A stretch of 64,000 nt of DNA from Emcibacter nanhaiensis (GTDB lineage Bacteria > Pseudomonadota > Alphaproteobacteria > Sphingomonadales > Emcibacteraceae): NCBI RefSeq assembly GCF_006385175.1, contig NZ_VFIY01000004.1, forward strand, positions 496,001 through 560,000, in the 5' to 3' direction. Each line of letters opens with the position of its first letter. Position 1 is the first letter of the stretch. This document shows positions 35,299 through 45,225 of this stretch, in pieces. A program made the translations under genes and the position numbers. The notes under the pieces were generated by a model that did no database searches, had not been told where the DNA came from, and saw only the letters and a list, made by a program, of their open reading frames with translations.

Positions 35299-36453
35299 AT
35301 GAAAGTTGCTGCAGTTATTGTCGCCGCCGGACGCGGCCAGAGAGTAGGCGGAGAAACCCCGAAGCAATATCTGACACTGGGCGATAAAACCGTTTTGTAT
35401 CATACGGTTAAAAAGTTCCTGAACCACCCGCAAATTGACCGGATCGTGGTCGCCATCCATCCCGACGACGTCATGCTGTACAATAAGGCCATCGGTATCC
35501 TGAAACTGATGCCGCCGGTCTATGGCGGCGAAACCCGGCAACAATCTGTCCTCTGCGGCCTGGAAGCCCTGGTGTCGGAAGCCCCGGATATCGTCCTGAT
35601 CCATGATGCCGCCCGCCCGCTGCTGAGCGAAGAACTGATCAGCCGGACCATCGAGACAGCGAAAACGAAAGGCAGCGCCCTGCCCGCGCTGCCAGTTGCC
35701 GACACCCTGAAGCGGGTGGAAAATGATTTAGTCAGCGGGACAGTCGACCGGACAAACCTGTGGCGCGCCCAGACCCCGCAGGCGTTCAACTTCACCGAAA
35801 TTCTCGAAGGCCATCGCACGGCCCGGGGCATGAACCTGACCGATGATGTGGCCGTGGCCGAGTTCGTCGGCCTGCCGGTGGCGATCACCGACGGGGAAGA
35901 ACGCAATTTCAAAATCACCAGCAAGGAAGACCTGGAAAAGGCGGAACTCATGATCGGAACAGGACAATTTCGGATACGGACCGGACAGGGATTTGATGTC
36001 CATGCCTTTGAGGAGGGCGATGCCGTGATCCTCGGCGGGGTCAAAATTCCCCATAGCCGCAAGCTCAAGGGGCATTCCGACGCCGACGTGGCGCTGCATG
36101 CCCTGACCGACGCCCTGCTCGGCGCCATTGCTGCCGGTGACATTGGCGATCATTTCCCGCCCAGTGACGATAAATGGAAAGGCGCCCCCTCAGACACTTT
36201 TCTCAAGGAAGCCGTGCGCCTGGTGGAGAAGAAAGGCGGAGAGATCAGTTCGCTTGACCTTACCATCATCTGCGAGGCCCCGAAAATCGGGCCGCACCGT
36301 GAGGCCATGCGACGGACCATCGCCGAAATCTGCGGCCTGGACGCCGATCTGGTGAGCGTCAAGGCAACAACCACGGAAAAACTGGGCTTTACCGGCCGCG
36401 GCGAAGGGATTGCCGCCCAGGCCATCGCCACCGTCATGGTATCGGGAAAATAG
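35299..36453 (+). CDS. ispDF: Bifunctional IspD/IspF (MEP isoprenoid pathway)
   Basis: A 384-residue fusion. Residues 1-225 are 2-C-methyl-D-erythritol 4-phosphate cytidylyltransferase (VIVAAGRGQRVGGETPKQYL; VLIHDAARPLLSEELI; LTDDVAVAE). Residues about 228-384 are 2-C-methyl-D-erythritol 2,4-cyclodiphosphate synthase (GQGFDVHAF with zinc-binding D and H; GHSDADVALHALTDALLGA; ATTTEKLGFTGRGEGIAA). The two steps flank IspE in the pathway. The ATG at 35299 with AAAGGA upstream is preferred to an open upstream extension. The fusion is common in alphaproteobacteria. pgpA begins right after the stop. Confidence 0.97.
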   Translation: MKVAAVIVAAGRGQRVGGETPKQYLTLGDKTVLYHTVKKFLNHPQIDRIVVAIHPDDVMLYNKAIGILKLMPPVYGGETRQQSVLCGLEALVSEAPDIVLIHDAARPLLSEELISRTIETAKTKGSALPALPVADTLKRVENDLVSGTVDRTNLWRAQTPQAFNFTEILEGHRTARGMNLTDDVAVAEFVGLPVAITDGEERNFKITSKEDLEKAELMIGTGQFRIRTGQGFDVHAFEEGDAVILGGVKIPHSRKLKGHSDADVALHALTDALLGAIAAGDIGDHFPPSDDKWKGAPSDTFLKEAVRLVEKKGGEISSLDLTIICEAPKIGPHREAMRRTIAEICGLDADLVSVKATTTEKLGFTGRGEGIAAQAIATVMVSGK

Positions 36454-36455
36454 AG

Positions 36456-36953
36456 ATGGCCAGCTGGACAAAAAACTGGCCCGCCTCCCCCCTGCATCCG
36501 GCCTTCGTCATCTCCACCTGGTTCTACAGCGGCCTGATGCCGAAAGCCCCGGGCACCTGGGGATCGCTGGCCGCCCTGCCCTTCGCCTGGTTGTTGATCG
36601 ACCAAGGAGGCATAGCCGGTCTCGGTATTGGCATCCTCCTGTCCTTTATCGTCGGCCTCTGGGCCAGCATGGTCTATATGGTGGTGTCCGGCCGTGCCGA
36701 TCCGGGCGAAGTCGTGATCGACGAAGTCTGCGGGGTCTGGATTACCTGCCTGCCGCTGGCCCTGCTCCCCGGCCCGGTGGAGACAGAAGACTGGGGCATG
36801 GCCTTTGCCCTGTTCCGGCTGTTTGATATCCTGAAACCCTGGCCAATCCGGATTTTCGACCGGAAACATTCTGCCTTTGGTGTTATGATGGATGATGTGG
36901 TCGCCGGCATCATGGCGGCTTTGCTACTGTGGGGATACAAACTCTATGTTTGA
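36456..36953 (+). CDS. pgpA: Phosphatidylglycerophosphatase A
   Basis: A 165-residue inner membrane enzyme removing phosphate from phosphatidylglycerophosphate to make phosphatidylglycerol. Family motifs are GTWGSLAALPFAWLL near residue 30 and the acidic VIDEVCGVWIT near 88-98, with DDVVAGIMAALLLW near the end. Four hydrophobic segments are visible. It starts 3 bases after ispDF and overlaps cinA by 8 bases. Confidence 0.95.
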   Translation: MASWTKNWPASPLHPAFVISTWFYSGLMPKAPGTWGSLAALPFAWLLIDQGGIAGLGIGILLSFIVGLWASMVYMVVSGRADPGEVVIDEVCGVWITCLPLALLPGPVETEDWGMAFALFRLFDILKPWPIRIFDRKHSAFGVMMDDVVAGIMAALLLWGYKLYV

Positions 36954-37443
36954 TGATGAGCTCGTTTCACTGGCCACTGAAGTTCTGGACCGGGCGCGCG
37001 CCAAGGGCATCCATCTCGCCTCCGCGGAATCCTGCACCGGCGGCCTGATCATGGGCTGCCTCACCGAAATCGCCGGCTCCTCAGACGTGGTCGACCGCGG
37101 CTTTATCACCTATACCAACCGGGCGAAAATGGAGGTGCTGGGGGTGCCGGCCGATATCATCCGCGACCACGGCGCCGTCAGTGAAGCCTGCGCCCGGGCC
37201 ATGGCCAACGGCGCCCTTGCCGCCTCCTCCGCCACCATCGCCGTTGCCGTTACCGGTGTCGCCGGTCCCGGGGGCGGATCGGTGGAGAAACCGGTGGGAC
37301 TGGTCCATTTCGCCGCCAGCCTGCGCGGCGGAGAAACCCGCCCGCTCGAAAAGCGTTTCGGCGATATCGGACGGAGCAACGTACGCCGGGAAACCGTGCA
37401 CAGCGCGCTAAATCTCTATCTGGAATTAATTGAGCTCGTTTAG
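36946..37443 (+). CDS. CinA C-terminal family protein (nicotinamide-nucleotide amidohydrolase)
   Basis: A 165-residue protein consisting only of the CinA C-terminal (PncC) domain, which deamidates NMN to NaMN for NAD recycling. Motifs: SAESCTGGLIMGCLTEIAGSSDVVDRGFITYTN, HGAVSE and AVTGVAGPGGGSVEKPVGLV. The N-terminal MoaB-like domain of full CinA is absent, as in PncC. The ATG at 36946 overlaps the end of pgpA by 8 bases. The 3' end overlaps the convergent phosphatidyltransferase gene by 18 bases. Confidence 0.93.
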   Translation: MFDDELVSLATEVLDRARAKGIHLASAESCTGGLIMGCLTEIAGSSDVVDRGFITYTNRAKMEVLGVPADIIRDHGAVSEACARAMANGALAASSATIAVAVTGVAGPGGGSVEKPVGLVHFAASLRGGETRPLEKRFGDIGRSNVRRETVHSALNLYLELIELV

Positions 37444-38571
37444 ATCCGGCTCGGCCGGGACAATCTTTTCCGGTTTCTGGTCAAGGATTTGCCGGGCATT
37501 GACCAGGATTGCCAGGTTCCAGACAACCAGGCCGAAAATAAGGCTGGCCGGAATCAGGCGTTCCAGTCCCAACAAGCCCACAACGGCAAAAATAAACGCG
37601 AAGCAATCCCGCTTGAAAAAATAGTTGAGGTTATTGAAGGTGGAAAGCCAGAACGGGCTGTGCGCCAGTCGGGTGCGGATGGTCTGGGCCAGGATATCAA
37701 AACTCCCGCCTCCCGGGCCAAAATACAGCAGCAATGTCATCATCAGGATACCGGTCAACACCAAGGCAATGATATACCCACTGTAATAGAGGAACTCCAC
37801 CCCATAGAAATTCCACAACGCATATTGCAACCCGACCATGAACAGGACATTTGCCGTCATATCCAGGCCCGTATCCAGTTTCGCACCGAAAGCTGTCTTT
37901 TTATAGGTGGAGCGGGCTATTTCCCCATCCACACCGTCCAGCACGGAAACCAAGTGAAACAACAGGCAGCCGCCGACGATGGCAAAATGGTGATCCGAGG
38001 TCAGGACCCAGACCATGACCAGTGACAATAGCCCCGTCAGCCAGGTAAACAACATGGGGGAAAAATCCGCTTTCGCCAGCTGGCGACTGATCAGCCCCGA
38101 AACCGGTCGGTTCAGGGTTCTGGACACCAGGCCGTCGGTCTCCTTGGACAGGGAGGCAAAGATGATTTTTTCCAGTTCCGCGCGGCTGTATTGCGCTGCC
38201 GGATAGCCACCTTCTGTCGACAATTCGCAGCTTTCGGTGACACCCGCCAGTTTTTCCCTGAGAACGCAATCAGTGAAAACCACGCCATCCTGCAACGTCA
38301 CGCAGGGGATATGTGGGGCCAGATTATCTTCCAAATCCTTCAAGGTTCGATAGATATGGATTGTTGAGTTGTTTTCGTTGGCCATCGCCGTCAACTGCCA
38401 ACCGGTTCCACCAAGCTGGAAGATGTCTTCGAAACCAAGATCGCAAAGTTGTTTAAAAAGACGACGCCTCAGCGTCATATTGAGGATCGGCAATTCTCCC
38501 TCCGGTGAGGAAATGATGCAGACTTGCAGCTGCTGTCCCAGAGACTGAATTTCCGACCCGGTCCTGATCAT
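37426..38571 (-). CDS. CDP-alcohol phosphatidyltransferase with degenerate N-terminal nucleotidyltransferase-like domain
   Basis: A 381-residue protein. The C-terminal membrane domain (about 145-370) has the complete CDP-alcohol motif with D212, D215-G216, A219-R220, G229, D233 and D237, and several membrane helices. KETDGLVSRTLNRPVSGLISRQLA just before it resembles the junction of IPCT-DIPPS enzymes, which make di-myo-inositol phosphate type products. The first 140 residues look like a nucleotidyltransferase (LPILNMTLRRRLFKQL, LGFEDIFQLGG) but lack the glycine-rich NTP-binding loop at the start, so that half is probably inactive. It overlaps the flippase gene by 4 bases. Product unknown: an unusual phospholipid or lipid-linked headgroup is likely. 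Confidence 0.8.
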   Translation of the reverse strand: MIRTGSEIQSLGQQLQVCIISSPEGELPILNMTLRRRLFKQLCDLGFEDIFQLGGTGWQLTAMANENNSTIHIYRTLKDLEDNLAPHIPCVTLQDGVVFTDCVLREKLAGVTESCELSTEGGYPAAQYSRAELEKIIFASLSKETDGLVSRTLNRPVSGLISRQLAKADFSPMLFTWLTGLLSLVMVWVLTSDHHFAIVGGCLLFHLVSVLDGVDGEIARSTYKKTAFGAKLDTGLDMTANVLFMVGLQYALWNFYGVEFLYYSGYIIALVLTGILMMTLLLYFGPGGGSFDILAQTIRTRLAHSPFWLSTFNNLNYFFKRDCFAFIFAVVGLLGLERLIPASLIFGLVVWNLAILVNARQILDQKPEKIVPAEPDLNELN

Positions 38572-40076
38572 TGCCTGCTCCCTCCTGCCGGCAACAGGGA
38601 CCTGATCCTGGATCTTTCGCTTGAAGAGGATAATAGATAGATTATGGAAAAATAGGCGGGAAGCACAATGAACAGGCCTGCAAGCACGCCTCCGATGGTG
38701 TTTAGTGCAAAACTCTTCTCACCCATACTCAAGATCAAAATCGCAACTCCGCCAGCACATAGTGGTCGTAGCAGTCTAGCATCCAACGGGAATATTTCAA
38801 ACAGTCTCCTGACGATGGCGATCCGCAGGATATTCATCACCACATAGGTGATGAAAATACTGAGGGCCGCTCCCTCGCCTCCGTACCGGCTGGTCAAAAG
38901 ATAACACAGCCCAAGATGCAGCGGCAGGATGACAAAAATGATCACCGGATTAACGGCCGGTTTCTTGTACAGCAGCAGCAACTCGGAAATTCCGAGCGAG
39001 CCATTTACCGCATCCCCCAGGATAATCAGCGACAGCATAATGCCGGCGGCAGAAAATTCAGAGCCGAACAGGGACATCAGGGCAGAGCCGTAGAAAAACA
39101 GCATTACGACAATAATCACCTGGATCGACGCCATCCAGTAGCTGACCTGCGCCATTTCGCTGACGGTCTTTTTCAAATCGTCGGTTTCCGCGGACTGGGA
39201 CAGAACCGGCTCGAGGATCGGATCGAAACTCTGGCGGATTTTCTTGACTGTGGTCGCCACCTGCAGCGCCATGCCGTAAATCCCGACGGTGGTGCTGCCG
39301 GTCAGCCAGGACAGCATAAAGACGTCCACCCGCTGCAGGAAAAAATTCCCCAGATCGTAGATGGCGGTCGGGCCGGAAAAAGCCAACATGGAGCGGATCA
39401 GCGGAAAATCAGGCGCAAAGCCCCTGAAATGGGCAAAGGAAAACAGCCGGAAAAACCCGTACAGCGCCGAACTGAAAGACAGGGTAATCATGAACAGATA
39501 GGCCACCAGCAGCCCCTGTTCCCTGAGGCCGGAAAAATACAGCACTGTGCCTAGCCCCAACAGGCTATAGGGTTCCATGACGCTTTTGGTGAAAATCTCG
39601 TAGCGCATCAGCCGGAACGCCCGGGTCGAGGCCAGCAGGATTTCGGTCAGGGAATAAAGCAGGATCGCCGGCGCCAGGATCAGGGCCGCGCCGGCCATTT
39701 CCACCCCAAACAGCCGGTATAACAAGGGACTGCCAAGATAGGTGGCGAGCACGATCAATGCGGCAAAACCGAGTACAATCATCAGGCAGTTGAGCACTGC
39801 CTTGGCCGCTTCCGGCATGTTACGTTCGCGGATATGACCGTTGAGGAATTTGAAAATGGAGCGTTTGAACCCAAACACGGCCAGAACCGACAGGGTTTCC
39901 ACATAGGTCACGGCAAAGACATATTGGCCGAAGATCCCGGCGCCATACAGATGTCCGGCCAGCAGCAGGAACGGCACCCGGGCACCAAGGCGAATGAGGA
40001 AGCCGCCGAAGTTGGCCCCTGCTCCCTTGGCGATATCTTTTTTGTTATCCTGGGTGACTTCTGCAGCGCTGTTCAA
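38568..40076 (-). CDS. Polysaccharide biosynthesis flippase (Wzx-like, MOP superfamily)
   Basis: A 502-residue inner membrane protein with about 12-14 hydrophobic segments. The N-terminus (GAGANFGGFLIRLGARVPFLLLAGHLYGAGIFGQYVFAVTYVETLSVLAVFGFKRSIFKFL) follows the pattern of oligosaccharide or O-antigen flippases. It would move a lipid-linked sugar or similar lipid across the membrane. The 4-base overlap with the CDP-alcohol phosphatidyltransferase gene suggests that enzyme makes, or modifies, the flipped substrate. No glycosyltransferase or polymerase gene is adjacent. Confidence 0.85.
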   Translation of the reverse strand: MNSAAEVTQDNKKDIAKGAGANFGGFLIRLGARVPFLLLAGHLYGAGIFGQYVFAVTYVETLSVLAVFGFKRSIFKFLNGHIRERNMPEAAKAVLNCLMIVLGFAALIVLATYLGSPLLYRLFGVEMAGAALILAPAILLYSLTEILLASTRAFRLMRYEIFTKSVMEPYSLLGLGTVLYFSGLREQGLLVAYLFMITLSFSSALYGFFRLFSFAHFRGFAPDFPLIRSMLAFSGPTAIYDLGNFFLQRVDVFMLSWLTGSTTVGIYGMALQVATTVKKIRQSFDPILEPVLSQSAETDDLKKTVSEMAQVSYWMASIQVIIVVMLFFYGSALMSLFGSEFSAAGIMLSLIILGDAVNGSLGISELLLLYKKPAVNPVIIFVILPLHLGLCYLLTSRYGGEGAALSIFITYVVMNILRIAIVRRLFEIFPLDARLLRPLCAGGVAILILSMGEKSFALNTIGGVLAGLFIVLPAYFSIIYLLSSSSERSRIRSLLPAGGSRQ

Positions 40077-40212
40077 ACGGAAACTTTCGTAGGTATTTGT
40101 TGTGGCTGCTTATTTGTTGCATGAAAATTACAGGAAATAAAGAGAGGTTTTAAATTCGCAATCGCCTCTGTCCTTTGGCGCTAGCCCCCGATCTATAGCC
40201 GTCAGTGAGCGT

Positions 40213-40265
40213 AAAACTGTAAAACCATTCCTCAAAACTGTCGGAATATTTTACAGTTCACAGTT
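40213..40265 (+). promoter_or_regulatory. Candidate activator-binding repeats upstream of the sigma-54 promoter
   Basis: AAAACTGT at 40213-40220 and 40234-40241 (21 bases apart, two helical turns) and the inverted half ACAGTT at 40253-40258 and 40260-40265 cluster 45-100 bases before the -24 element. Such spaced repeats fit an enhancer site for a sigma-54 activator such as PrsR. Confidence 0.45.
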
Positions 40266-40308
40266 CCCCAGAAATACTTTTATTCCACAAATACAAGCAC
40301 TTAAATCA

Positions 40309-40326
40309 TTGGCATAATATTTGCTT
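40309..40326 (+). promoter_or_regulatory. Sigma-54 (RpoN) promoter of the PEP-CTERM gene
   Basis: TTGGCATAATATTTGCTT carries GG at 40311-40312 and GC at 40323-40324, exactly 12 bases apart. It matches TGGCACR-N4-TTGCW at every fixed position except one (T for C). Transcription would start near 40336, leaving a short leader with GAGAGAGGG before the ATG at 40362. Confidence 0.75.
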
Positions 40327-40361
40327 TACATAATATAGTTAAATTTAGTGGAGAGAGGGTA

Positions 40362-40991
40362 ATGAGCAATATCATAAGAAAAATCGCCGTAGCCGTCGCA
40401 ATTGCCGGCAGCATGTTCCTTGGAGCACAGGGCGCCTCTGCGACAGCGCTTGATGTCGGCACAACGAGCGGTGGTGGTTGTTGCAGTTTCGGCACACGCG
40501 GTTTCTGGTTCGAGGCGCCGACAGATTTCACCATTACGGGACTTTCCCTGCCGCTGGAAAGCGTACAGGACAGTACACTCGAAGTCGTACTTTTTAATTC
40601 CACACCGCCGACTTACACCAATACGACAAATGACTTTACCTCCCTCGGCTACTGGGAGGACGTCCTGTCCGTCGAAACCAATCTCTATTTCGAGACTGGC
40701 GATATCATCGGTATCCTGGGCTGGGCTGACGGTCGCACCCCGTACAACAATACTGGCGGAGACTATGCCTCCTCCCTTGGCGGTTTTAGCATTACCCTCA
40801 GCCGCCTTGGTTTCCAGGATCTAGGCATGGCCTACGACCTGTGGACTGAAGATGGAACGATCGGTGTGATCAATGTGGAATATGAACTCGGCCAGGTCGG
40901 CGACGTCGATGTTTCCGAACCGGCACAGCTGGCCCTGCTTGGCTTTGCTCTTGTCGGCTTTGGCCTGATGCGTCGTCGCAAAACCGCCTGA
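40362..40991 (+). CDS. PEP-CTERM sorting domain protein
   Basis: A 209-residue exported protein. The signal peptide is about 1-27 (ending GASA). The mature part is rich in Thr, Gly and aromatic residues with predicted beta structure, and contains an unusual GGGCCSFGTRGFWF motif. The C-terminus has the sorting signal: S185-E186-P187-A188, a hydrophobic segment (189-201) and the basic cluster MRRRK. Exosortase (EpsH/XrtA) recognises this tail and releases the protein to the surface in exopolysaccharide-producing bacteria; no exosortase gene is in the window. Expression appears to be RpoN-dependent. A strong terminator follows. Confidence 0.85.
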   Translation: MSNIIRKIAVAVAIAGSMFLGAQGASATALDVGTTSGGGCCSFGTRGFWFEAPTDFTITGLSLPLESVQDSTLEVVLFNSTPPTYTNTTNDFTSLGYWEDVLSVETNLYFETGDIIGILGWADGRTPYNNTGGDYASSLGGFSITLSRLGFQDLGMAYDLWTEDGTIGVINVEYELGQVGDVDVSEPAQLALLGFALVGFGLMRRRKTA

Positions 40992-41011
40992 TCTGACACC
41001 CGGAAAATTTC

Positions 41012-41045
41012 AAAAACACCTCCTCCTTCGAGGGGGTGTTTTTTT
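41012..41045. terminator. Bidirectional rho-independent terminator
   Basis: AAAACACCTCC pairs with GGGGGTGTTTT (one wobble) around the loop TCCTTCGA, with A and T runs on either side. It can end the PEP-CTERM gene on the plus strand and the lpd-lipA-ratA transcript on the minus strand. Confidence 0.8.
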
Positions 41046-41478
41046 ATACGCTGCCGTAAAGTTCGTGGGCCCGTTTCTCGAAGGCCTGGATCATGTGACT
41101 GACGGCTTCGGAAAAAAGGGCGCCAACCATTTTCTCGAACAGCCGGTTCTTGAATTCAAAATCCACCAGGAAATCAATATGGCAGCCGCCGTCGTCCCGC
41201 GCGGTAAACTCCCAGCGGTTGACCAGATATTTGAGCGGTCCCTTGATATATTTCACCTCGATCGAGTCATCCTCGAGATGAACCTGGGAGGTAAAGCGTT
41301 CCCGAAACATCTTGAAGCCGATGATCAGGTCCGCATAGAAATCCTTGTCATTGCGGTTATAGACCCGGACTCCCTGGCACCAGGGCAGGAAGTCCTGATA
41401 GGACCCCACATCGGCCACCAGATCATACATCTGCTCTGCCCGGTACGGCAGATCGCGCCTGTCTTCAAACCTGGGCAT
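41044..41478 (-). CDS. RatA/Coq10-like START-domain protein
   Basis: A 144-residue SRPBCC (START) domain protein. YRAEQMYDLVADVGSYQDFLPWCQGVRV is the typical opening of the RatA/COQ10 family, and GPLKYLVNRWEFTARDDGGCHIDFLVDFEFKNRLFEKMVGALF the typical second half. In alphaproteobacteria and mitochondria this family binds ubiquinone and supports respiration; the annotation as RatA toxin comes from E. coli, where it blocks ribosome subunit joining. Location next to lipA is the usual one. Its start overlaps the lipA stop by one base. The ubiquinone role is the more likely here. Confidence 0.9.
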   Translation of the reverse strand: MPRFEDRRDLPYRAEQMYDLVADVGSYQDFLPWCQGVRVYNRNDKDFYADLIIGFKMFRERFTSQVHLEDDSIEVKYIKGPLKYLVNRWEFTARDDGGCHIDFLVDFEFKNRLFEKMVGALFSEAVSHMIQAFEKRAHELYGSV

Positions 41479-42500
41479 CAGTCTTCTGAGGTGTCTGTCT
41501 GGTTGGGATTAAGCCGGGCCATTTCCTCGATATCCACCGGCGCATCCCCGGAGCGGAGCGCCCGGGCGCCTTCCTTGGCAAGTTTTTCCTCACGGGCAGC
41601 TTTGAGCTTTTCAAAGTCGGAACCGGCGTGGTGCGAAGACCGGGTCAGCGGCGAAGCTGACACCATAAGGAAGCCCTTGGCCCGGGCCACCTTGGCATAT
41701 TTGTCGAAATTGTCCGGCTTGACAAACTCTTCCACCGTGGCATGGCGCGGGGTCGGCTGCAGATACTGACCGATGGTGATGAAATCCACATTGGCGGAGC
41801 GCATATCGTCCATGACCTGATGGACTTCCTGCCTGGTTTCACCCAGGCCCACCATGATGCCGGATTTGGTGAAAATGGTCGGGTCCACTTCCTTGACCCG
41901 GTCCAGCAGGCGCAGGGAATGATAATAGCGGGCGCCCGGACGGATGCGGGTATAGTTGCGCGGCACCGTCTCCAGGTTATGGTTGAACACGTCGGGACGG
42001 GCCTCGATCACCTTTTCCAGCGCCCCCGGCTTGTTACGGAAGTCCGGGGTCAGGATTTCGATGGTGGTGCCCGGTGCTTCCTCGCGCAGCCGCCTGATCA
42101 CTTTGACAAACTGGTCGGCGCCGCCGTCCTCCAGGTCGTCGCGGTCAACAGAAGTGATGACGATATGGTTGAGTCCCATCTTGCCGGCGGCAATGGCTAC
42201 ATTGTCGGGCTCGAACGGATCAACCGGATTGCCCTTGCCGGTCTTGATGTTGCAGAAGGCGCAGGCCCGGGTGCAGGTATCGCCGAGGATCATCACCGTG
42301 GCATGCTTCTTGTCCCAGCATTCGCCGATGTTGGGACAGGCTGCTTCCTGGCACACCGTATGCAGGTTCAGGTCCTGCATCATCTTGCGGGTTTCATGAT
42401 AACCTTTGGACACCGGGGCTTTCACCCGGATCCATTCCGGCTTGCGGACACGGCTTTCATTATCCCGGATCGGGGTTACTTTATCGCCTTCACTGCTCAC
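41478..42500 (-). CDS. lipA: Lipoyl synthase
   Basis: A 340-residue radical SAM enzyme that inserts two sulfur atoms into octanoyl groups on lipoyl domains. Both clusters are visible: the auxiliary cluster cysteines C50, C55 and C61 ([12 protein letters not shown]) and the radical SAM cysteines C76, C80 and C83 (CTRACAFC). The C-terminal RSSHHAG motif supplies the serine ligand of the auxiliary cluster. Its neighbours, the pyruvate dehydrogenase subunits, are its substrates. It lies 34 bases downstream of lpd. Confidence 0.98.
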   Translation of the reverse strand: MSSEGDKVTPIRDNESRVRKPEWIRVKAPVSKGYHETRKMMQDLNLHTVCQEAACPNIGECWDKKHATVMILGDTCTRACAFCNIKTGKGNPVDPFEPDNVAIAAGKMGLNHIVITSVDRDDLEDGGADQFVKVIRRLREEAPGTTIEILTPDFRNKPGALEKVIEARPDVFNHNLETVPRNYTRIRPGARYYHSLRLLDRVKEVDPTIFTKSGIMVGLGETRQEVHQVMDDMRSANVDFITIGQYLQPTPRHATVEEFVKPDNFDKYAKVARAKGFLMVSASPLTRSSHHAGSDFEKLKAAREEKLAKEGARALRSGDAPVDIEEMARLNPNQTDTSED

Positions 42501-42534
42501 AACGATGTTTCCTGTTCAGTTTGACTGGTCGGCC

Positions 42535-43956
<1,422 letters not shown>

Positions 43957-43967
43957 TAAACTTCCTC

Positions 43968-45212
43968 CTACAGCAGCATGGTGGACGGTGTTTCAAGGAA
44001 CATTTTCAGGGCTTCGAGGAACTTTGCCCCGACCGCGCCGTCAATGGCCCGATGGTCACAGGCCAGGTTCACGGACATGACTGTCGCCGGCACCATTTGT
44101 CCGTTCTTGACCACAACCCGTTGTTCGCCGCTGCCCACAGCCAGGATCGCTGCCTGCGGCGGGTTGATCACAGCCTGGAAGGTCTTGATCCCGAACATGC
44201 CGAGGTTGGAGATGGAGAAAGTTCCGCCCTGGTAATCTTCCGGCATCAGTTTGCCGTCACGGGCTTTCTTGGCCAGTTCCTTGGTCTCGTCGGAAATCTG
44301 GCGCAACCCTTTATGTTCAGCGCCGCGGATGACCGGGGTCACCAGGCCGCCGTCAATGGCGACCGCCACGGAGACATCGGCGCGCTCAAACTGGCGCATC
44401 ACATCACCCATAAACTGGACGTTGGCTTCCGGGACTTTCTTCAGCGCCAGGGCGCAGGCCCGGATGATGAAATCGTTGACCGACAGCTTATACTCGTCGT
44501 TGCTGATCGCGTTGAGCTGTTTGCGGGCTTCCAGCAGGTTATCCAGTTCGATATCCACGCCGAGATAGAAGTGCGGCACGTTCTGCTTGGATTCCGTCAG
44601 GCGCTTGGCGATGGTCTTGCGCATACTGGACAGCTTGATTTCGTGATAGGGTGCTTCGCCGCCCATCTCAACCGCCCCAAATGCAGCAGCAGCCGGTTTG
44701 GCACTGGGCACAAAGGCTTCCACGTCACGCTTGATGATACGTCCGCGCGGACCACTGCCGGTGATGGCGGAAATATCATAACCCTGCTGGGCGGCAATGC
44801 GGCGGGCCAGTGGTGAGGCAAATACCCGGTTGCCGGAGGCTGCCGGAGTAGCTGCAGCCGGGGCCGGTGTAGCGACAGGTGCCGGTGCTTCTTCGGCTTT
44901 TTCAGCAGGAGCAGCCGCGGCGGGAGCCGGAGCAGAAGCCTCATAGCCTTCCAGCGCGGAGGCATCTTCGCCTTCTTCCAGCAGCAGGCCGATCAATTCG
45001 CCCACCTTCACCTCTTCGGTTCCTTCCGGCACCAGGATTTTGCCCATAACGCCTTCGTCGATGCTTTCAAATTCCATGGTCGCCTTGTCGGTCTCGATCT
45101 CGGCCAGGATGGTACCGCTTTCCACGGTATCCCCTTCCTTGACGGACCAAGTGGCCAGGGTCCCGCTTTCCATGGTCGGGGACAGGGCCGGCATACGTAA
45201 TTCGATTGGCAT
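43968..45212 (-). CDS. pdhC: Pyruvate dehydrogenase E2, dihydrolipoamide acetyltransferase
   Basis: A 414-residue E2. One lipoyl domain (1-80) with lipoylated K43 in [10 protein letters not shown], an Ala/Pro-rich linker (about 85-130), a peripheral subunit-binding domain ([29 protein letters not shown]) and the catalytic acyltransferase domain ending with [14 protein letters not shown], the active-site H-x(3)-DG. The frame stays open far upstream into pdhB, but the ATG at 45212 with GGGGAGAGAAG before it gives the standard N-terminus. It starts 13 bases after pdhB. Confidence 0.96.
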   Translation of the reverse strand: MPIELRMPALSPTMESGTLATWSVKEGDTVESGTILAEIETDKATMEFESIDEGVMGKILVPEGTEEVKVGELIGLLLEEGEDASALEGYEASAPAPAAAAPAEKAEEAPAPVATPAPAAATPAASGNRVFASPLARRIAAQQGYDISAITGSGPRGRIIKRDVEAFVPSAKPAAAAFGAVEMGGEAPYHEIKLSSMRKTIAKRLTESKQNVPHFYLGVDIELDNLLEARKQLNAISNDEYKLSVNDFIIRACALALKKVPEANVQFMGDVMRQFERADVSVAVAIDGGLVTPVIRGAEHKGLRQISDETKELAKKARDGKLMPEDYQGGTFSISNLGMFGIKTFQAVINPPQAAILAVGSGEQRVVVKNGQMVPATVMSVNLACDHRAIDGAVGAKFLEALKMFLETPSTMLL

Positions 45213-45225
45213 ATCTTCTCTCCCC

